Positions 50,175 through 58,375 of a stretch of 64,000 nt of DNA are shown in pieces. The first letter of the stretch is position 1. Every line of letters starts with the position of its first letter. Where the stretch lies: positions 1 through 64,000 of the forward strand of contig DATEOC010000059.1 of NCBI GenBank assembly GCA_035274425.1, written 5' to 3'. Source of the stretch: JADMIH01 sp035274425. GTDB taxonomy: Bacteria; Chloroflexota; Chloroflexia; QHBQ01; JADMIH01. The notes below the pieces were generated by a model that worked only from the letters and a program-made list of their open reading frames with translations, ran no database searches and had not been told where the DNA came from. The position numbers and the translations under genes were made by a program.

Positions 50175-51392
50175 ATGTTTGCTCACAAAAACCATCGTAG
50201 AATCGTCACTCTCGTTGCCTATCTTACAATAGCACTCGTGCTAATTGGTAACGCTGGCTCTAACGCTTTCGCGTACCAGAGTGGGTCCAAATATTTCGGC
50301 ACGCTCACCATAAACTACTACATCGATCCCAACCTAGGTACAGGGCTTGGCACTTCTGGGGCTGTAACTGCCTTTGAAACGGGAGCTACAAAATGGAATA
50401 CCATGAGAGTGAACCTGGTGAGAACCTTGACTTCTACCCATCCCAACCAGGTTACGTACCGGGACCTGGTCGCATCACCCCCTTGCCCTCTTTCTACCCC
50501 TGAGAACACTTTCGCTGTCAATTGCGTCACCGCAAACCCTACTTCAATAACCAACAACAAGATATACTTCAACAGCAACACCACCTACTTCTCCTGGAAT
50601 ACCAGCGGCACGACGGCATGTTCCGGTAGGCCCTGGCCGGGTGATGTACAGGCTATAGCCACCCACGAGTCGGGACATTCCATGTTCCTTGGTGATAATC
50701 CTGCCGGCCATTCGGAAGCCGTCATGTCGTTCAACTGCAGTACTAAACGCGAGCTTCAAGAGGATGACAAGCACGGGGCTACGATGTTGTACGGGGTGAG
50801 AACCAACTGGGAGACAGGCTTTGCCGATGGTCAACTGAGTCGCATCGCGCCCAATCTTGCGCTCAATGTGACAGGTTATGACCCTGGTCTCTCGCCTGAG
50901 CTCGGTCCGGTTTTCGGTGAATTTGGGGTTACGCCCTTTGGATCTAAATATGAGAGAATGGCGGGCAAATCGCTTAATAATTACTCTTATGTATATTTCA
51001 CCTTGTTTACCGCCGAAGATGATTCCGGGACCCAGCAAAACTGGTTCACCATAAGGCCCGACACGCACCTGAGATGGTTTCAATACAACTTCCAACAAAG
51101 TACGATGTCGGTGGACCTGAGGCTAAGGGATGCTTCCGGGAACCAGAAGTACATACGAGACGATAGCAGCGTCGTGGATCAGAGTGGCGTGCGTGCACAC
51201 CCCGCTGCTCGTGGCGTTTACAACACCGGCCAGTGGTATTTCTTTGATGTAAACCTGGGATCGTTCGCAGCCGGCAGCTGGAAGATTGATAGGTGGATGC
51301 TTGCCTACGACAACGGCAACAGCGGCGCCCCAGGCTCGGTGGGACAATTCCGTGCCTACTTCGACAACGTGAGGGTTGAATACACCCCATAG
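50175..51392 (+). CDS. Secreted metzincin-like zinc protease
   Basis: 405 residues from the ATG at 50175 (AGGAGAG upstream). Signal peptide (cleavage near 'NAFA'), then a catalytic domain with 'ATHESGHSMFLGDNPAGH': His164, Glu165 and His168 form HExxH. Asp174 occupies the third-ligand position used by snapalysin, while His179 is an alternative. 'AVMSF' at 182-186 looks like the Met-turn. Three or four Cys lie before the zinc motif. The C-terminal 200 residues form a beta-rich domain probably for substrate binding. It acts outside the cell. Confidence 0.8.
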   Translation: MFAHKNHRRIVTLVAYLTIALVLIGNAGSNAFAYQSGSKYFGTLTINYYIDPNLGTGLGTSGAVTAFETGATKWNTMRVNLVRTLTSTHPNQVTYRDLVASPPCPLSTPENTFAVNCVTANPTSITNNKIYFNSNTTYFSWNTSGTTACSGRPWPGDVQAIATHESGHSMFLGDNPAGHSEAVMSFNCSTKRELQEDDKHGATMLYGVRTNWETGFADGQLSRIAPNLALNVTGYDPGLSPELGPVFGEFGVTPFGSKYERMAGKSLNNYSYVYFTLFTAEDDSGTQQNWFTIRPDTHLRWFQYNFQQSTMSVDLRLRDASGNQKYIRDDSSVVDQSGVRAHPAARGVYNTGQWYFFDVNLGSFAAGSWKIDRWMLAYDNGNSGAPGSVGQFRAYFDNVRVEYTP

Positions 51393-51437
51393 TCGACATC
51401 GGCCAACTGACCTTCACCAAATGGGCCTAAAGATGTA

Positions 51438-51466
51438 TTGACGAACTTCGATATAACTGTGATAAT
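51438..51466 (+). promoter_or_regulatory. arsM promoter with inverted-repeat half site
   Basis: TTGACG (51438-51443), a 17-nt spacer and GATAAT (51461-51466). TTCGATATA (51448-51456) in the spacer is repeated inverted as TATATCGAA at 51514-51522 in the leader. This could be an operator pair for an arsenic-responsive repressor. Confidence 0.5.
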
Positions 51467-51546
51467 GTGGGAGAAGCAAGGCGTTGTCCATCGACGCCTC
51501 TCTCTTGAAAAGCTATATCGAATGTTATCAATATAAGGAGGTTCAC

Positions 51547-52404
51547 GTGGGCACAAATATTCAACTTTACGAGGACGCTTCAGCCTTGCGCGAGAAGGTG
51601 AGGGAGCGGTATAGCCAATCTGCCTTGCGCGTATCATCCGGCGGGTGCTGCGGCGGTGACACAGGCTCCGGTTGTTGCGGGAGCGATGGCGACGGCATCA
51701 CCGGCAACCTCTATTCGGCGCAAGATGCCGGTCTGGTCCCACAGGACGCACTGGCAGCATCGTTAGGCTGCGGCAACCCTACACTGCTCGCGAAGCTCAA
51801 CCCCGGCGACACCGTGTTAGACCTGGGGAGCGGTGGCGGCATCGACGTTCTCCTCTCAGCTCGCCGCGTTGGCCCTGAGGGCTTCGTCTACGGCCTCGAC
51901 ATGACCGACGAGATGCTTGCCCTCGCCGAGAAGAACCGTGCGGAGGCCGGGGTCGAGAATGTGCGCTTCCTGAAAGGATATATAGAAGAAGTACCCCTAC
52001 CAGACAACGCTGTAGACGTGGTTATCTCCAACTGCGTGATAAACCTGGCCGCAGACAAGGGACGCGTATTGCGAGAGGCGTTCAGAGTGCTCAAGCCAGG
52101 TGGCCGCTTTGCAGTGTCTGACATTGTAGTGCAGGGAGAAGCACCCGAATCTATTTTGCGCAGCATGGAAGCGTGGACAGGCTGCATCGCAGGCGCGCTC
52201 CCCGAGACCACCTACCGTAACCTCCTGGCCGAAGCAGGTTTCACCGGCATCGAGGTCCAGGTCACAAGGCGCTACTCCGCCGACACGCTTGTGAGCGAGT
52301 CCGGTTGCTGCTCTCCAATCAACCTGTCCGATGCAGCGCTGGCCCAGGCAGATGGCCTATTCGTGAGCGCCTTCGTCAGAGCTACCAAACCAGAAGTCCT
52401 GTAG
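51547..52404 (+). CDS. arsM: Arsenite methyltransferase
   Basis: 285 residues from GTG 51547 (AAGGAGG at 51536-51542). S-adenosylmethionine-dependent: 'DTVLDLGSGGGIDVLLSARRVGPEG' is the SAM loop, then 'YGLDMTDEMLALA', 'VISNCVINLAADK' and 'GCIAGAL' carry the As(III)-binding cysteines. Early 'GGCCGG', 'GCCGSDG' and late 'SGCCSP' Cys pairs are also typical. It converts arsenite to methylated species. No arsR, arsB or arsC lies nearby, so it is a solitary resistance gene with its own promoter. Confidence 0.92.
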   Translation: MGTNIQLYEDASALREKVRERYSQSALRVSSGGCCGGDTGSGCCGSDGDGITGNLYSAQDAGLVPQDALAASLGCGNPTLLAKLNPGDTVLDLGSGGGIDVLLSARRVGPEGFVYGLDMTDEMLALAEKNRAEAGVENVRFLKGYIEEVPLPDNAVDVVISNCVINLAADKGRVLREAFRVLKPGGRFAVSDIVVQGEAPESILRSMEAWTGCIAGALPETTYRNLLAEAGFTGIEVQVTRRYSADTLVSESGCCSPINLSDAALAQADGLFVSAFVRATKPEVL

Positions 52405-52534
52405 ATGGCTATTATTAGACGGTAGATAGAGAGACCAAAAGCATACCGCTCACTTAAGAGAAGTCTATGTACGCTCCGCTTTTGGAGCTTTGCCCTAAGG
52501 AGGATGCAAAGTCGCGATCTAGCTGCAAGAATTA

Positions 52535-52636
52535 CATGTCATCCTGAATGAAGTGAAGGATCACTATCCTACAGCACCTGTTTGCGCGTACGTTACTTGC
52601 CTCAGGCTGATCCTTCACTTCGTTCAGGATGACATG
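52535..52636. repeat. Inverted-repeat element related in design to the 9215 family
   Basis: 29-nt arms (52535-52563, 52608-52636) with one G-T mismatch and a 44-nt loop. The arm core 'tgaatgaagtgaaggatc' parallels 'gagcgaagcgaagaatct' of the other family. It occupies most of the 359-base gap after arsM. Confidence 0.75.
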
Positions 52637-52763
52637 TAGAACGCTCCTGCTTATGGCTACGCGTGCCGTGTATGATCTTGCATCAGCCTGACTTAACAGA
52701 GAGATTATTGACGCTCCAGCACCTGGATGCTATACTTTGCCTCTCCTTTGAAGGAGGTGTGCA

Positions 52764-53354
52764 ATGAGCAATCCGTCCCCTCCGGGCCAACCAGGAACCG
52801 TCACTTGCTTCAACTGTGGCAATGTAAGCGCTGCCGGCCTCCCTTTTTGTGCCCACTGCGGTCGTCCTCTCTCTTCCACCCCGTACCCTGGCCAGCAATA
52901 TCCACCTAGCTTCTCCACTATCGCCGTACCTGCTCCCCTCGCAAAGTCAGGCGGGAGGTCTGCCAATCGTCTAATTATAGGCACGATAATAGGCATCGGC
53001 CTGGTAGCTCTCATCGGCGTAGGTGTGCTGCTGGCCTTCGTCTTCGGGGCCATACAGCCGATCATGAGCACGGGCGACACCTTCATGTCCTCCCTACGCG
53101 ACGGCGACTACTCAAAGGCCTTCAGCCTTCTTACCCCAGAGCTACAGAAAGAGGTCGTCAACGCTCAAGGCCTGGCAGAGCAACTGAGTCCCAAGCAGCC
53201 CGCTAGCTGGGAGTCGCGGAACTTCAAATCCGCCGACTATCAGGCCAGCGCGAACTATGTCGTCACTTTCAAGAACGGCGAGCACGGCGGCGCTATTCTC
53301 TCCTTCGAAAAGATCGGCAACGACTGGAAGATTTCCCACTTCTCCCTGAACTGA
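52764..53354 (+). CDS. Zinc-ribbon membrane protein with exported domain
   Basis: 196 residues. An N-terminal zinc ribbon ('CFNCGN' and 'CAHCGR'), a Pro/Tyr-rich linker, one membrane helix (about 73-97), and an exported domain of about 95 residues ('FMSSLRDGDYSKAFSLLTPELQKEV') of DUF4864/DUF4878-like alpha+beta type. GAAGGAGGTG precedes the ATG. Similar fusions are common in Chloroflexota and Actinobacteria, but their function is unknown. Confidence 0.75.
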   Translation: MSNPSPPGQPGTVTCFNCGNVSAAGLPFCAHCGRPLSSTPYPGQQYPPSFSTIAVPAPLAKSGGRSANRLIIGTIIGIGLVALIGVGVLLAFVFGAIQPIMSTGDTFMSSLRDGDYSKAFSLLTPELQKEVVNAQGLAEQLSPKQPASWESRNFKSADYQASANYVVTFKNGEHGGAILSFEKIGNDWKISHFSLN

Positions 53355-53362
53355 CCTCACCC

Positions 53363-53506
53363 AAAGTCCAAAGTCCAAAGTAGTCAGAGATTACTCAATA
53401 ATCTCACGTTTCACGTTTCACGTTTCACGTTTCTTAGTCCTTAGTCCTTAGTCCTTCGTCTTTCGTCTTTCGTCTTTCGTCTTTCGTCTTTCGTCCACCG
53501 TCCTCC
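53363..53506 (+). repeat. Long heptanucleotide repeat array before lepA
   Basis: Successive 7-bp families: 'aagtcca', 'cacgttt' (x4), 'gtcctta' (x3) and 'cgtcttt' (x5 or more). It is the longest such array in the window and ends just before the lepA promoter. Confidence 0.85.
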
Positions 53507-53513
53507 CCACTTC

Positions 53514-53543
53514 TTGACAAAGAATCAAGCCCACACCTATACT
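53514..53543 (+). promoter_or_regulatory. lepA promoter, leaderless arrangement
   Basis: Perfect TTGACA (53514-53519), an 18-nt spacer and TATACT (53538-53543). The predicted start is at 53550-53551, the A of the lepA ATG. There is no ribosome site. Confidence 0.65.
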
Positions 53544-53550
53544 TACAGGT

Positions 53551-55365
53551 ATGCCCGAACAGCGACTTATACGAAACTTCTGCATCATCGCGCACATTGA
53601 TCACGGCAAATCTACCCTCGCCGACCGGCTGCTTGAATACACAGGCACCGTCGCGAAGCGCGACATGGTCGAGCAACTGCTCGACTCCATGGAGCTTGAG
53701 CGGGAGAAGGGTATAACCATCAAAGCCCGCGCCGTGCGCATGAGCTACACCGCAGACGACGACGAGACGTACGAGCTAAACCTTATAGACACCCCCGGCC
53801 ACGTTGACTTCACCTATGAAGTCAGCCGCTCACTCGCGGCCTGCGAAGGGGTGCTGCTCGTCGTCGACTCGACCCAGGGTATAGAAGCTCAGACCCTCGC
53901 CAACACATACCTCGCCCTTGAGCATGACCTCGCTATCGTCCCCGTCGTCAACAAAATCGACCTCCCGGCTGCCCAGCCTGAGATGGTCGCCGAGGAGATA
54001 CAGAACGTCATCGGCCTCCCCTCCGACGAGGTTATCTTCGCCTCGGCCAAAGAGGGTACCGGCGTCAAGGAAATCCTGGAAGCAGTGGTCAAGCGCATAG
54101 CCCCGCCCTCCGGCGACCCTGCTGGCTCCCTGCGCGCTCTCGTCTTCGACAGCCACTATGACTCCTATAAAGGCGTAATCGCCTATGTGCGTGTAGTGGA
54201 TGGGCAGCTTATGAGCGGCGAGTCTCTGCTCGTGATGTCCACCGCGACTACGACGGAGGCGCTGGAGATTGGCGTCTTCGCCCCTGTCATGACCCCGAAC
54301 AAGAGGCTTGAGACGGGTGAGGTGGGCTATGTAGCTACCGGCCTCAAAGTAGTGCGCGATTGCCAGGTCGGCGACACCATCACCCATTCGAAGCGCCCCA
54401 CCGATAGACCCCTGCCGGGATACAAGCCCGTCAAGCCAATGGTCTTCGCCGGGCTTTTCCCCGTAGATAGCGAGGATTACGAAGACCTGCGGCAGGCCCT
54501 TGAGCGCCTCCACTTGAACGATGCATCGCTCGTCTATGAGCCGGAGAGCAGCGCGGCCCTCGGCTTCGGCTTCCGCTGTGGCTTCCTGGGTCTCCTCCAC
54601 ATGGAGATTATCCGTGAGCGCCTTGAGCGTGAGTACCACCTGACGCTCCTCGCGACCGCCCCCAACGTCGAGTACCAGGTCATGCGGACGGACGGCACGG
54701 TAGTGATCGTGGACAACCCCGAAGATATGCCTGAGCCTGGCAGAATCGCCCATATTGAAGAGCCGTGGATGGAGATCAGTATCGTCACCCCCACGCGCTA
54801 CATCGGCCCCATCATGGAGCTTGTCACGTCGCGCCGTGGCCTCTACAAGAAGATGGACTACCTGGACGAGGAGCGGGTGGTGCTCAATTACGAGGTCCCC
54901 CTGGGCGAGCTTATCGTTGATTTCTACGACCAGTTGAAGTCGCGCACGCAGGGCTACGCGTCTCTCGACTACCACCTGGCCGAGTACCGCGAAGCTGATC
55001 TTGTCAAGCTCGACATCCTGGTGAACGGCCACCCTGTGGACGCGTTAAGCATCATTACCCATCGCGATAAGGCACCATACCAGGGGAGACAGCTCGTCGA
55101 GCGTCTGCGCAAGCGCATCCCTCGCCAGCTATTCGACATCCCCATCCAGGCAGCCGTCGGCAGCAAAATAATCTCCCGCGAGACCATTTCCGCTATGCGC
55201 AAGAACGTGCTCGCCAAGTGCTATGGCGGCGACATCACCCGTAAGAAGAAGCTTCTCGAAAAGCAAAAAGAAGGCAAGGCCCGCATGAAAATGGTGGGCA
55301 ACGTAGAGATACCTCAGGAAGCGTTCATGGCAGTCCTATCCCTAGAAGAGTCTGGAAAGAGTTGA
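53551..55365 (+). CDS. lepA: Elongation factor 4 (LepA)
   Basis: 604 residues, full length. GTPase motifs 'AHIDHGKST' (G1), 'DTPGHVDFTYEV' (G3) and 'NKIDLP' (G4). Domain blocks follow through 'GFRCGFLGLLHMEIIRERLEREY', and the LepA-specific C-terminus has 'GGDITRKKKLLEKQKEGKARMKMVGNV'. It binds ribosomes, back-translocates or remodels stalled complexes, and aids 30S biogenesis. Expression is apparently from a leaderless mRNA. Confidence 0.98.
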   Translation: MPEQRLIRNFCIIAHIDHGKSTLADRLLEYTGTVAKRDMVEQLLDSMELEREKGITIKARAVRMSYTADDDETYELNLIDTPGHVDFTYEVSRSLAACEGVLLVVDSTQGIEAQTLANTYLALEHDLAIVPVVNKIDLPAAQPEMVAEEIQNVIGLPSDEVIFASAKEGTGVKEILEAVVKRIAPPSGDPAGSLRALVFDSHYDSYKGVIAYVRVVDGQLMSGESLLVMSTATTTEALEIGVFAPVMTPNKRLETGEVGYVATGLKVVRDCQVGDTITHSKRPTDRPLPGYKPVKPMVFAGLFPVDSEDYEDLRQALERLHLNDASLVYEPESSAALGFGFRCGFLGLLHMEIIRERLEREYHLTLLATAPNVEYQVMRTDGTVVIVDNPEDMPEPGRIAHIEEPWMEISIVTPTRYIGPIMELVTSRRGLYKKMDYLDEERVVLNYEVPLGELIVDFYDQLKSRTQGYASLDYHLAEYREADLVKLDILVNGHPVDALSIITHRDKAPYQGRQLVERLRKRIPRQLFDIPIQAAVGSKIISRETISAMRKNVLAKCYGGDITRKKKLLEKQKEGKARMKMVGNVEIPQEAFMAVLSLEESGKS

Positions 55366-55390
55366 CCTGTGAGTAGCTGTTAGCCAGTTA

Positions 55391-55438
55391 TTATCGTCTA
55401 TCATCTATCATCTATCATCTATCATCTATCATCCCTAA
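55391..55438 (+). repeat. Heptanucleotide repeat tract after lepA
   Basis: 'atctatc' repeated about six times between lepA and the next gene. Confidence 0.85.
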
Positions 55439-55444
55439 CCACCA

Positions 55445-56593
55445 ATGCCTAACCCCTACACAATCCTGAAGGTTCCTAGCGACGCGGATATCGAGGAGAT
55501 CGAAGCCGCGTATGAGAGGCTGTTCGACAGGTACGAGGCGAAAGCGCAGGCAGGTGATGCCCAGGCGATAGCGCTGCTAGAGCGGCTGAACGAGGCATTC
55601 GACACACTGAGCGACCCTGAGCGCCGGGCCGCGCTCAATGCGGAGTTAGATGGTACTGAACCTGCTCAAGTCGCTCCCACTCGACCTAAATCTAAGCCAC
55701 AGCCCAGGCCCCAGGCTCCAGGGCGCTTTCCCCACCCGGCCTATTCAGGAGGGCGCACACGGTCGCAAAGCCAATCGCTCCGCGCCAGGCAGCAGGCTAC
55801 TGCCCGAAGCAGGCGCATTCAAGAGGAACGCTCCATATCCATTACCCCCTTCATTTTGCTCGGCTTCCTGGGATTTGCCCTCGCCGCGGCAATAACGTAT
55901 TTTGTCGTGTCGAAGAAAGATGCAAGCCCGATCGTGCAGACCGAAAACAGAGGGGCAGTAGTGGCAACTGTGAACGGCCAGCCAATCTACCAGCAGGATT
56001 TCCTCGAGCGCGCCGAGATGGACAAGAACTCCGCTCTGAACGACCCGATTTTTGGCGCGTATCTTCAGACCCTGACCCCTTTCAGCCAGACGCAGGCGTT
56101 CGAGACCTTCAGGTCCGACTCGCTCGACCGCCTCATCAATTTTGAGGTGTTGTTGCAGCAAGCGCGCAAAGAAGGTCTATACCCGGAGCAGCCGTTACAG
56201 CAGGCCAGCCTCGTCGAGGAAGCGAAGATGAAGGAGGTGCAGGGGCAGAGCTTCGAGGAGTTTCTGAAGAGTCGCAATCTCACTGAAGGCCAGTATAAGC
56301 GGCGTATCATCCGCAACGTGGTCTATACAGTAATGGCGGACGCCCACATGCCTAAAACCGGCAGTCCAGACGAGCGCCGAAGCGCCTTTTTTCAATGGAT
56401 ATGCGATACACGCAAGAGCTATGACGTAAAGATCAACATTACCTTCGCCGTCGACAATCCACCATGCACCAGCGACCTACCGCCGGAGTTGCCCCTTCCT
56501 GGCATAGATGATATCGTGCCCGAGCCTGAAGCCACCGCCATAGTCCCCCCAACCCCGCCAGGTCCGCAGGGGCCACCCGCACCTCCCAATTAA
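55445..56593 (+). CDS. J-like domain / transmembrane / SurA-like fusion protein
   Basis: 382 residues. Residues 1-65 ('NPYTILKVPSDADIEEIEAAYERLFDRYE', 'LLERLNEAFDTLSDPERRAAL') follow the J-domain helix pattern but lack the His-Pro-Asp loop needed to stimulate DnaK. A basic Pro/Arg-rich linker leads to one helix ('ITPFILLGFLGFALAAAITYFVV'). The exported part ('VATVNGQPIYQQDFLERAEMDKN', 'LINFEVLLQQARKEGLYP') resembles the N-terminal chaperone domain of SurA/PrsA, without a PPIase domain, and ends in a Pro-rich tail. It may link a cytoplasmic partner to export folding. The ATG has no ribosome site. Confidence 0.75.
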   Translation: MPNPYTILKVPSDADIEEIEAAYERLFDRYEAKAQAGDAQAIALLERLNEAFDTLSDPERRAALNAELDGTEPAQVAPTRPKSKPQPRPQAPGRFPHPAYSGGRTRSQSQSLRARQQATARSRRIQEERSISITPFILLGFLGFALAAAITYFVVSKKDASPIVQTENRGAVVATVNGQPIYQQDFLERAEMDKNSALNDPIFGAYLQTLTPFSQTQAFETFRSDSLDRLINFEVLLQQARKEGLYPEQPLQQASLVEEAKMKEVQGQSFEEFLKSRNLTEGQYKRRIIRNVVYTVMADAHMPKTGSPDERRSAFFQWICDTRKSYDVKINITFAVDNPPCTSDLPPELPLPGIDDIVPEPEATAIVPPTPPGPQGPPAPPN

Positions 56594-56652
56594 TAGATAA
56601 GAGGCAGAATCCCATGCTCAAAATAATAAAAAGCACGAAAATGGGCGGCTGT

Positions 56653-56703
56653 AATAAGCATTAGGCAGCCCGAATGTTACATTCGGGCTGCCTAATGCTT
56701 ATT
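56653..56703. terminator. 51-bp perfect palindrome between convergent genes
   Basis: 25-bp arms (56653-56677, 56679-56703) around one base. The right arm includes the stop codon of the minus-strand amidohydrolase (56699-56701). Confidence 0.65.
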
Positions 56704-57541
56704 CTCTCAGCTTGAGTAAACGTTGAGCGTTGCCGCCCAATATGGCAGCTTCTTCCCCGGCGGACAAGCCGCAGCCCCTCACCCTCTCCAGGAACTTGGC
56801 CTGCGAGAGCAGCGGGTAATCGGTGCCCCACAGAATCCTCTCAGCACCTACCAGTCTTGCTGCTATCGGAAATATGTCGTGGCGATAAAGAAAGGAAGAT
56901 GCCGCGGAGTCGTAGTAGACGTTTCGAAGCGCGTCTCGCACCTCCGGCATCAATTCGTAGAAGGGGAGACCCCCTCCCCAGTGGGCCATCACTATCTTCA
57001 GCTCCGGGAAGTTCTGAGCTAATCTAAGAAGTTTCCAGGGGTGTTGCCTCCCCTTCCCCTCGTATTGGTGCCCTATCGGCTCGCTGCTATGGACCAGGAG
57101 CGGGCGATCACGCGCCTGGAGAATTTCAGCCGAGGCTTGCAACACCCACCTGTCTTCTATGTCGAACTTCTGCCCGTCCGGTCCAAGCTCGCCCATGCCC
57201 ATCATACCGGCATCGAGGCATCGCTCCAACTCTTGAGCGTCCCGTGCGTCGAGTGGCTGAATGCAAGCGAAGCCAATTAGCTGATTAGAGAACTTGCGAA
57301 TAGCCTCTATTAGATAATTGTTGTGCTCTCTACACACTGCGCCATCTTTCCAGGAGAAGCCCATCACTACCGTGCGGTCCACCCCTGAGACCTGCATCGA
57401 AGCTACCACATCTTCGGCTGAGGCGAGGCGGCGTTTTGGGTCTCCGTAGAGGCTCGCGAACCAGGGGTCGCGCTCTATGTACTCTTCACGCCGGGCGCGC
57501 ATCTCGTCCGAGAAGATATGCGCGTGGAAGTCAATTATCAC
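56699..57541 (-). CDS. Amidohydrolase family 2 metal-dependent hydrolase
   Basis: 280 residues from GTG 57541. 'IIDFHAHIFSDEM' gives the first metal-binding His pair, 'LLVHSSEPIGHQ' and 'KIVMAHWGG' give further His, and 'ILWGTDYPLL' has the catalytic Asp. This is the PF04909 (ACMSD-like) TIM-barrel, whose members act as decarboxylases or hydrolases; the substrate cannot be told. The promoter (57548-57576) places the transcript start on the GTG, so the mRNA is probably leaderless. Confidence 0.88.
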   Translation of the reverse strand: MIIDFHAHIFSDEMRARREEYIERDPWFASLYGDPKRRLASAEDVVASMQVSGVDRTVVMGFSWKDGAVCREHNNYLIEAIRKFSNQLIGFACIQPLDARDAQELERCLDAGMMGMGELGPDGQKFDIEDRWVLQASAEILQARDRPLLVHSSEPIGHQYEGKGRQHPWKLLRLAQNFPELKIVMAHWGGGLPFYELMPEVRDALRNVYYDSAASSFLYRHDIFPIAARLVGAERILWGTDYPLLSQAKFLERVRGCGLSAGEEAAILGGNAQRLLKLRE

Positions 57542-57547
57542 GCGACG

Positions 57548-57576
57548 AGTCTAGAGGGGAATAGGGGTATTGTCAA
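57548..57576 (-). promoter_or_regulatory. Amidohydrolase promoter, leaderless arrangement
   Basis: Minus strand TTGACA (57571-57576), a 17-nt spacer (57554-57570) and TAGACT (57548-57553), then six bases to the GTG at 57541. There is no ribosome site. Confidence 0.65.
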
Positions 57577-57595
57577 CAACTGTCTGTCGTGTCGA

Positions 57596-58375
57596 CTATC
57601 TACTGGGCGGGACGGTCTGTTGCGTCGGCTGCACGAGTTTAGCGTTCTCCGCGGTAAGCTTCGCGGAATGCACCACCGAGGGGTCGGGGCGTATCGTCTG
57701 CAAGTAACCACTGAACATGATTACCGCCCCCACCGCCATCGATATATAAAGATAATCATGGTTACGCAGGCCCGTAAGACCGGTCACGGTGCCCCCGAGA
57801 GCCACCACAAGGGTGCCAAGCGCCAGCAGAAACACCCCTATCATGCGCCCCTTCATAATGCGCTTGCGCCAGAAGACTACGCCGGACCAGATCGCGCCCC
57901 CCGCCACAAGGATAGTGCCCAGGGTGTTGCTGATGGCGGCAAGCCATCGCGGTGCAGGGGAAAGTGTGGCAACCGCTCTCCAACCCGCCTCTTCGCCCAA
58001 TCGTGAAGCGTCCACCGGCACCGTGAAGAGCACGTAGATACTTACCACGCTCAAGAAGACCATGGCGGCGAAGCCGATATTAGCGATGCGGCGTGTGAAT
58101 AGGAGGTAGAGCGTGCCCACACCCAAAAAGCCGACGTTCAATATAGCCCCTGACAGGTAATAGATGCGGGCCAGCGTTGGCGTCCAGCCATTACCTATGT
58201 CGGCAAAGACCTGGCACCCCGCTCCGAGCGCGAAGAGGAGAAAAGCGATCCCCCACATCAGCTCATGGGGCCGCCTGCGTGTCGCCAGGTAGCGATTGAG
58301 CAGTACGATGGCGAAAGCGCCTGCTATCACCGTGGCCGACAGCGGCAATATCGTGAGGACCGGGATCACTGGCAT
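57596..58375 (-). CDS. Seven-helix membrane protein, unknown
   Basis: 259 residues from the ATG at 58375 (GAGGAG upstream), with seven predicted membrane helices and a short cytoplasmic tail. 'ALGAGCQVFADIGNGWTPTLARIYYLSGAILNVGFLGVGTLYLLF' resembles a putative sensor-type membrane module without a catalytic domain. No motif indicates function. It is divergent from tRNA-Leu. Confidence 0.65.
   Translation of the reverse strand: MPVIPVLTILPLSATVIAGAFAIVLLNRYLATRRRPHELMWGIAFLLFALGAGCQVFADIGNGWTPTLARIYYLSGAILNVGFLGVGTLYLLFTRRIANIGFAAMVFLSVVSIYVLFTVPVDASRLGEEAGWRAVATLSPAPRWLAAISNTLGTILVAGGAIWSGVVFWRKRIMKGRMIGVFLLALGTLVVALGGTVTGLTGLRNHDYLYISMAVGAVIMFSGYLQTIRPDPSVVHSAKLTAENAKLVQPTQQTVPPSR

Noticed and set aside
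53363..53506. CRISPR-like array before lepA
   Set aside because: The units are 7 bp with no spacers and no cas genes, so these are short tandem repeats. No CRISPR array was seen anywhere in the window.
53830..55032. 400-residue minus-strand open frame inside lepA
   Set aside because: Same reason: an antisense shadow of a highly conserved gene.
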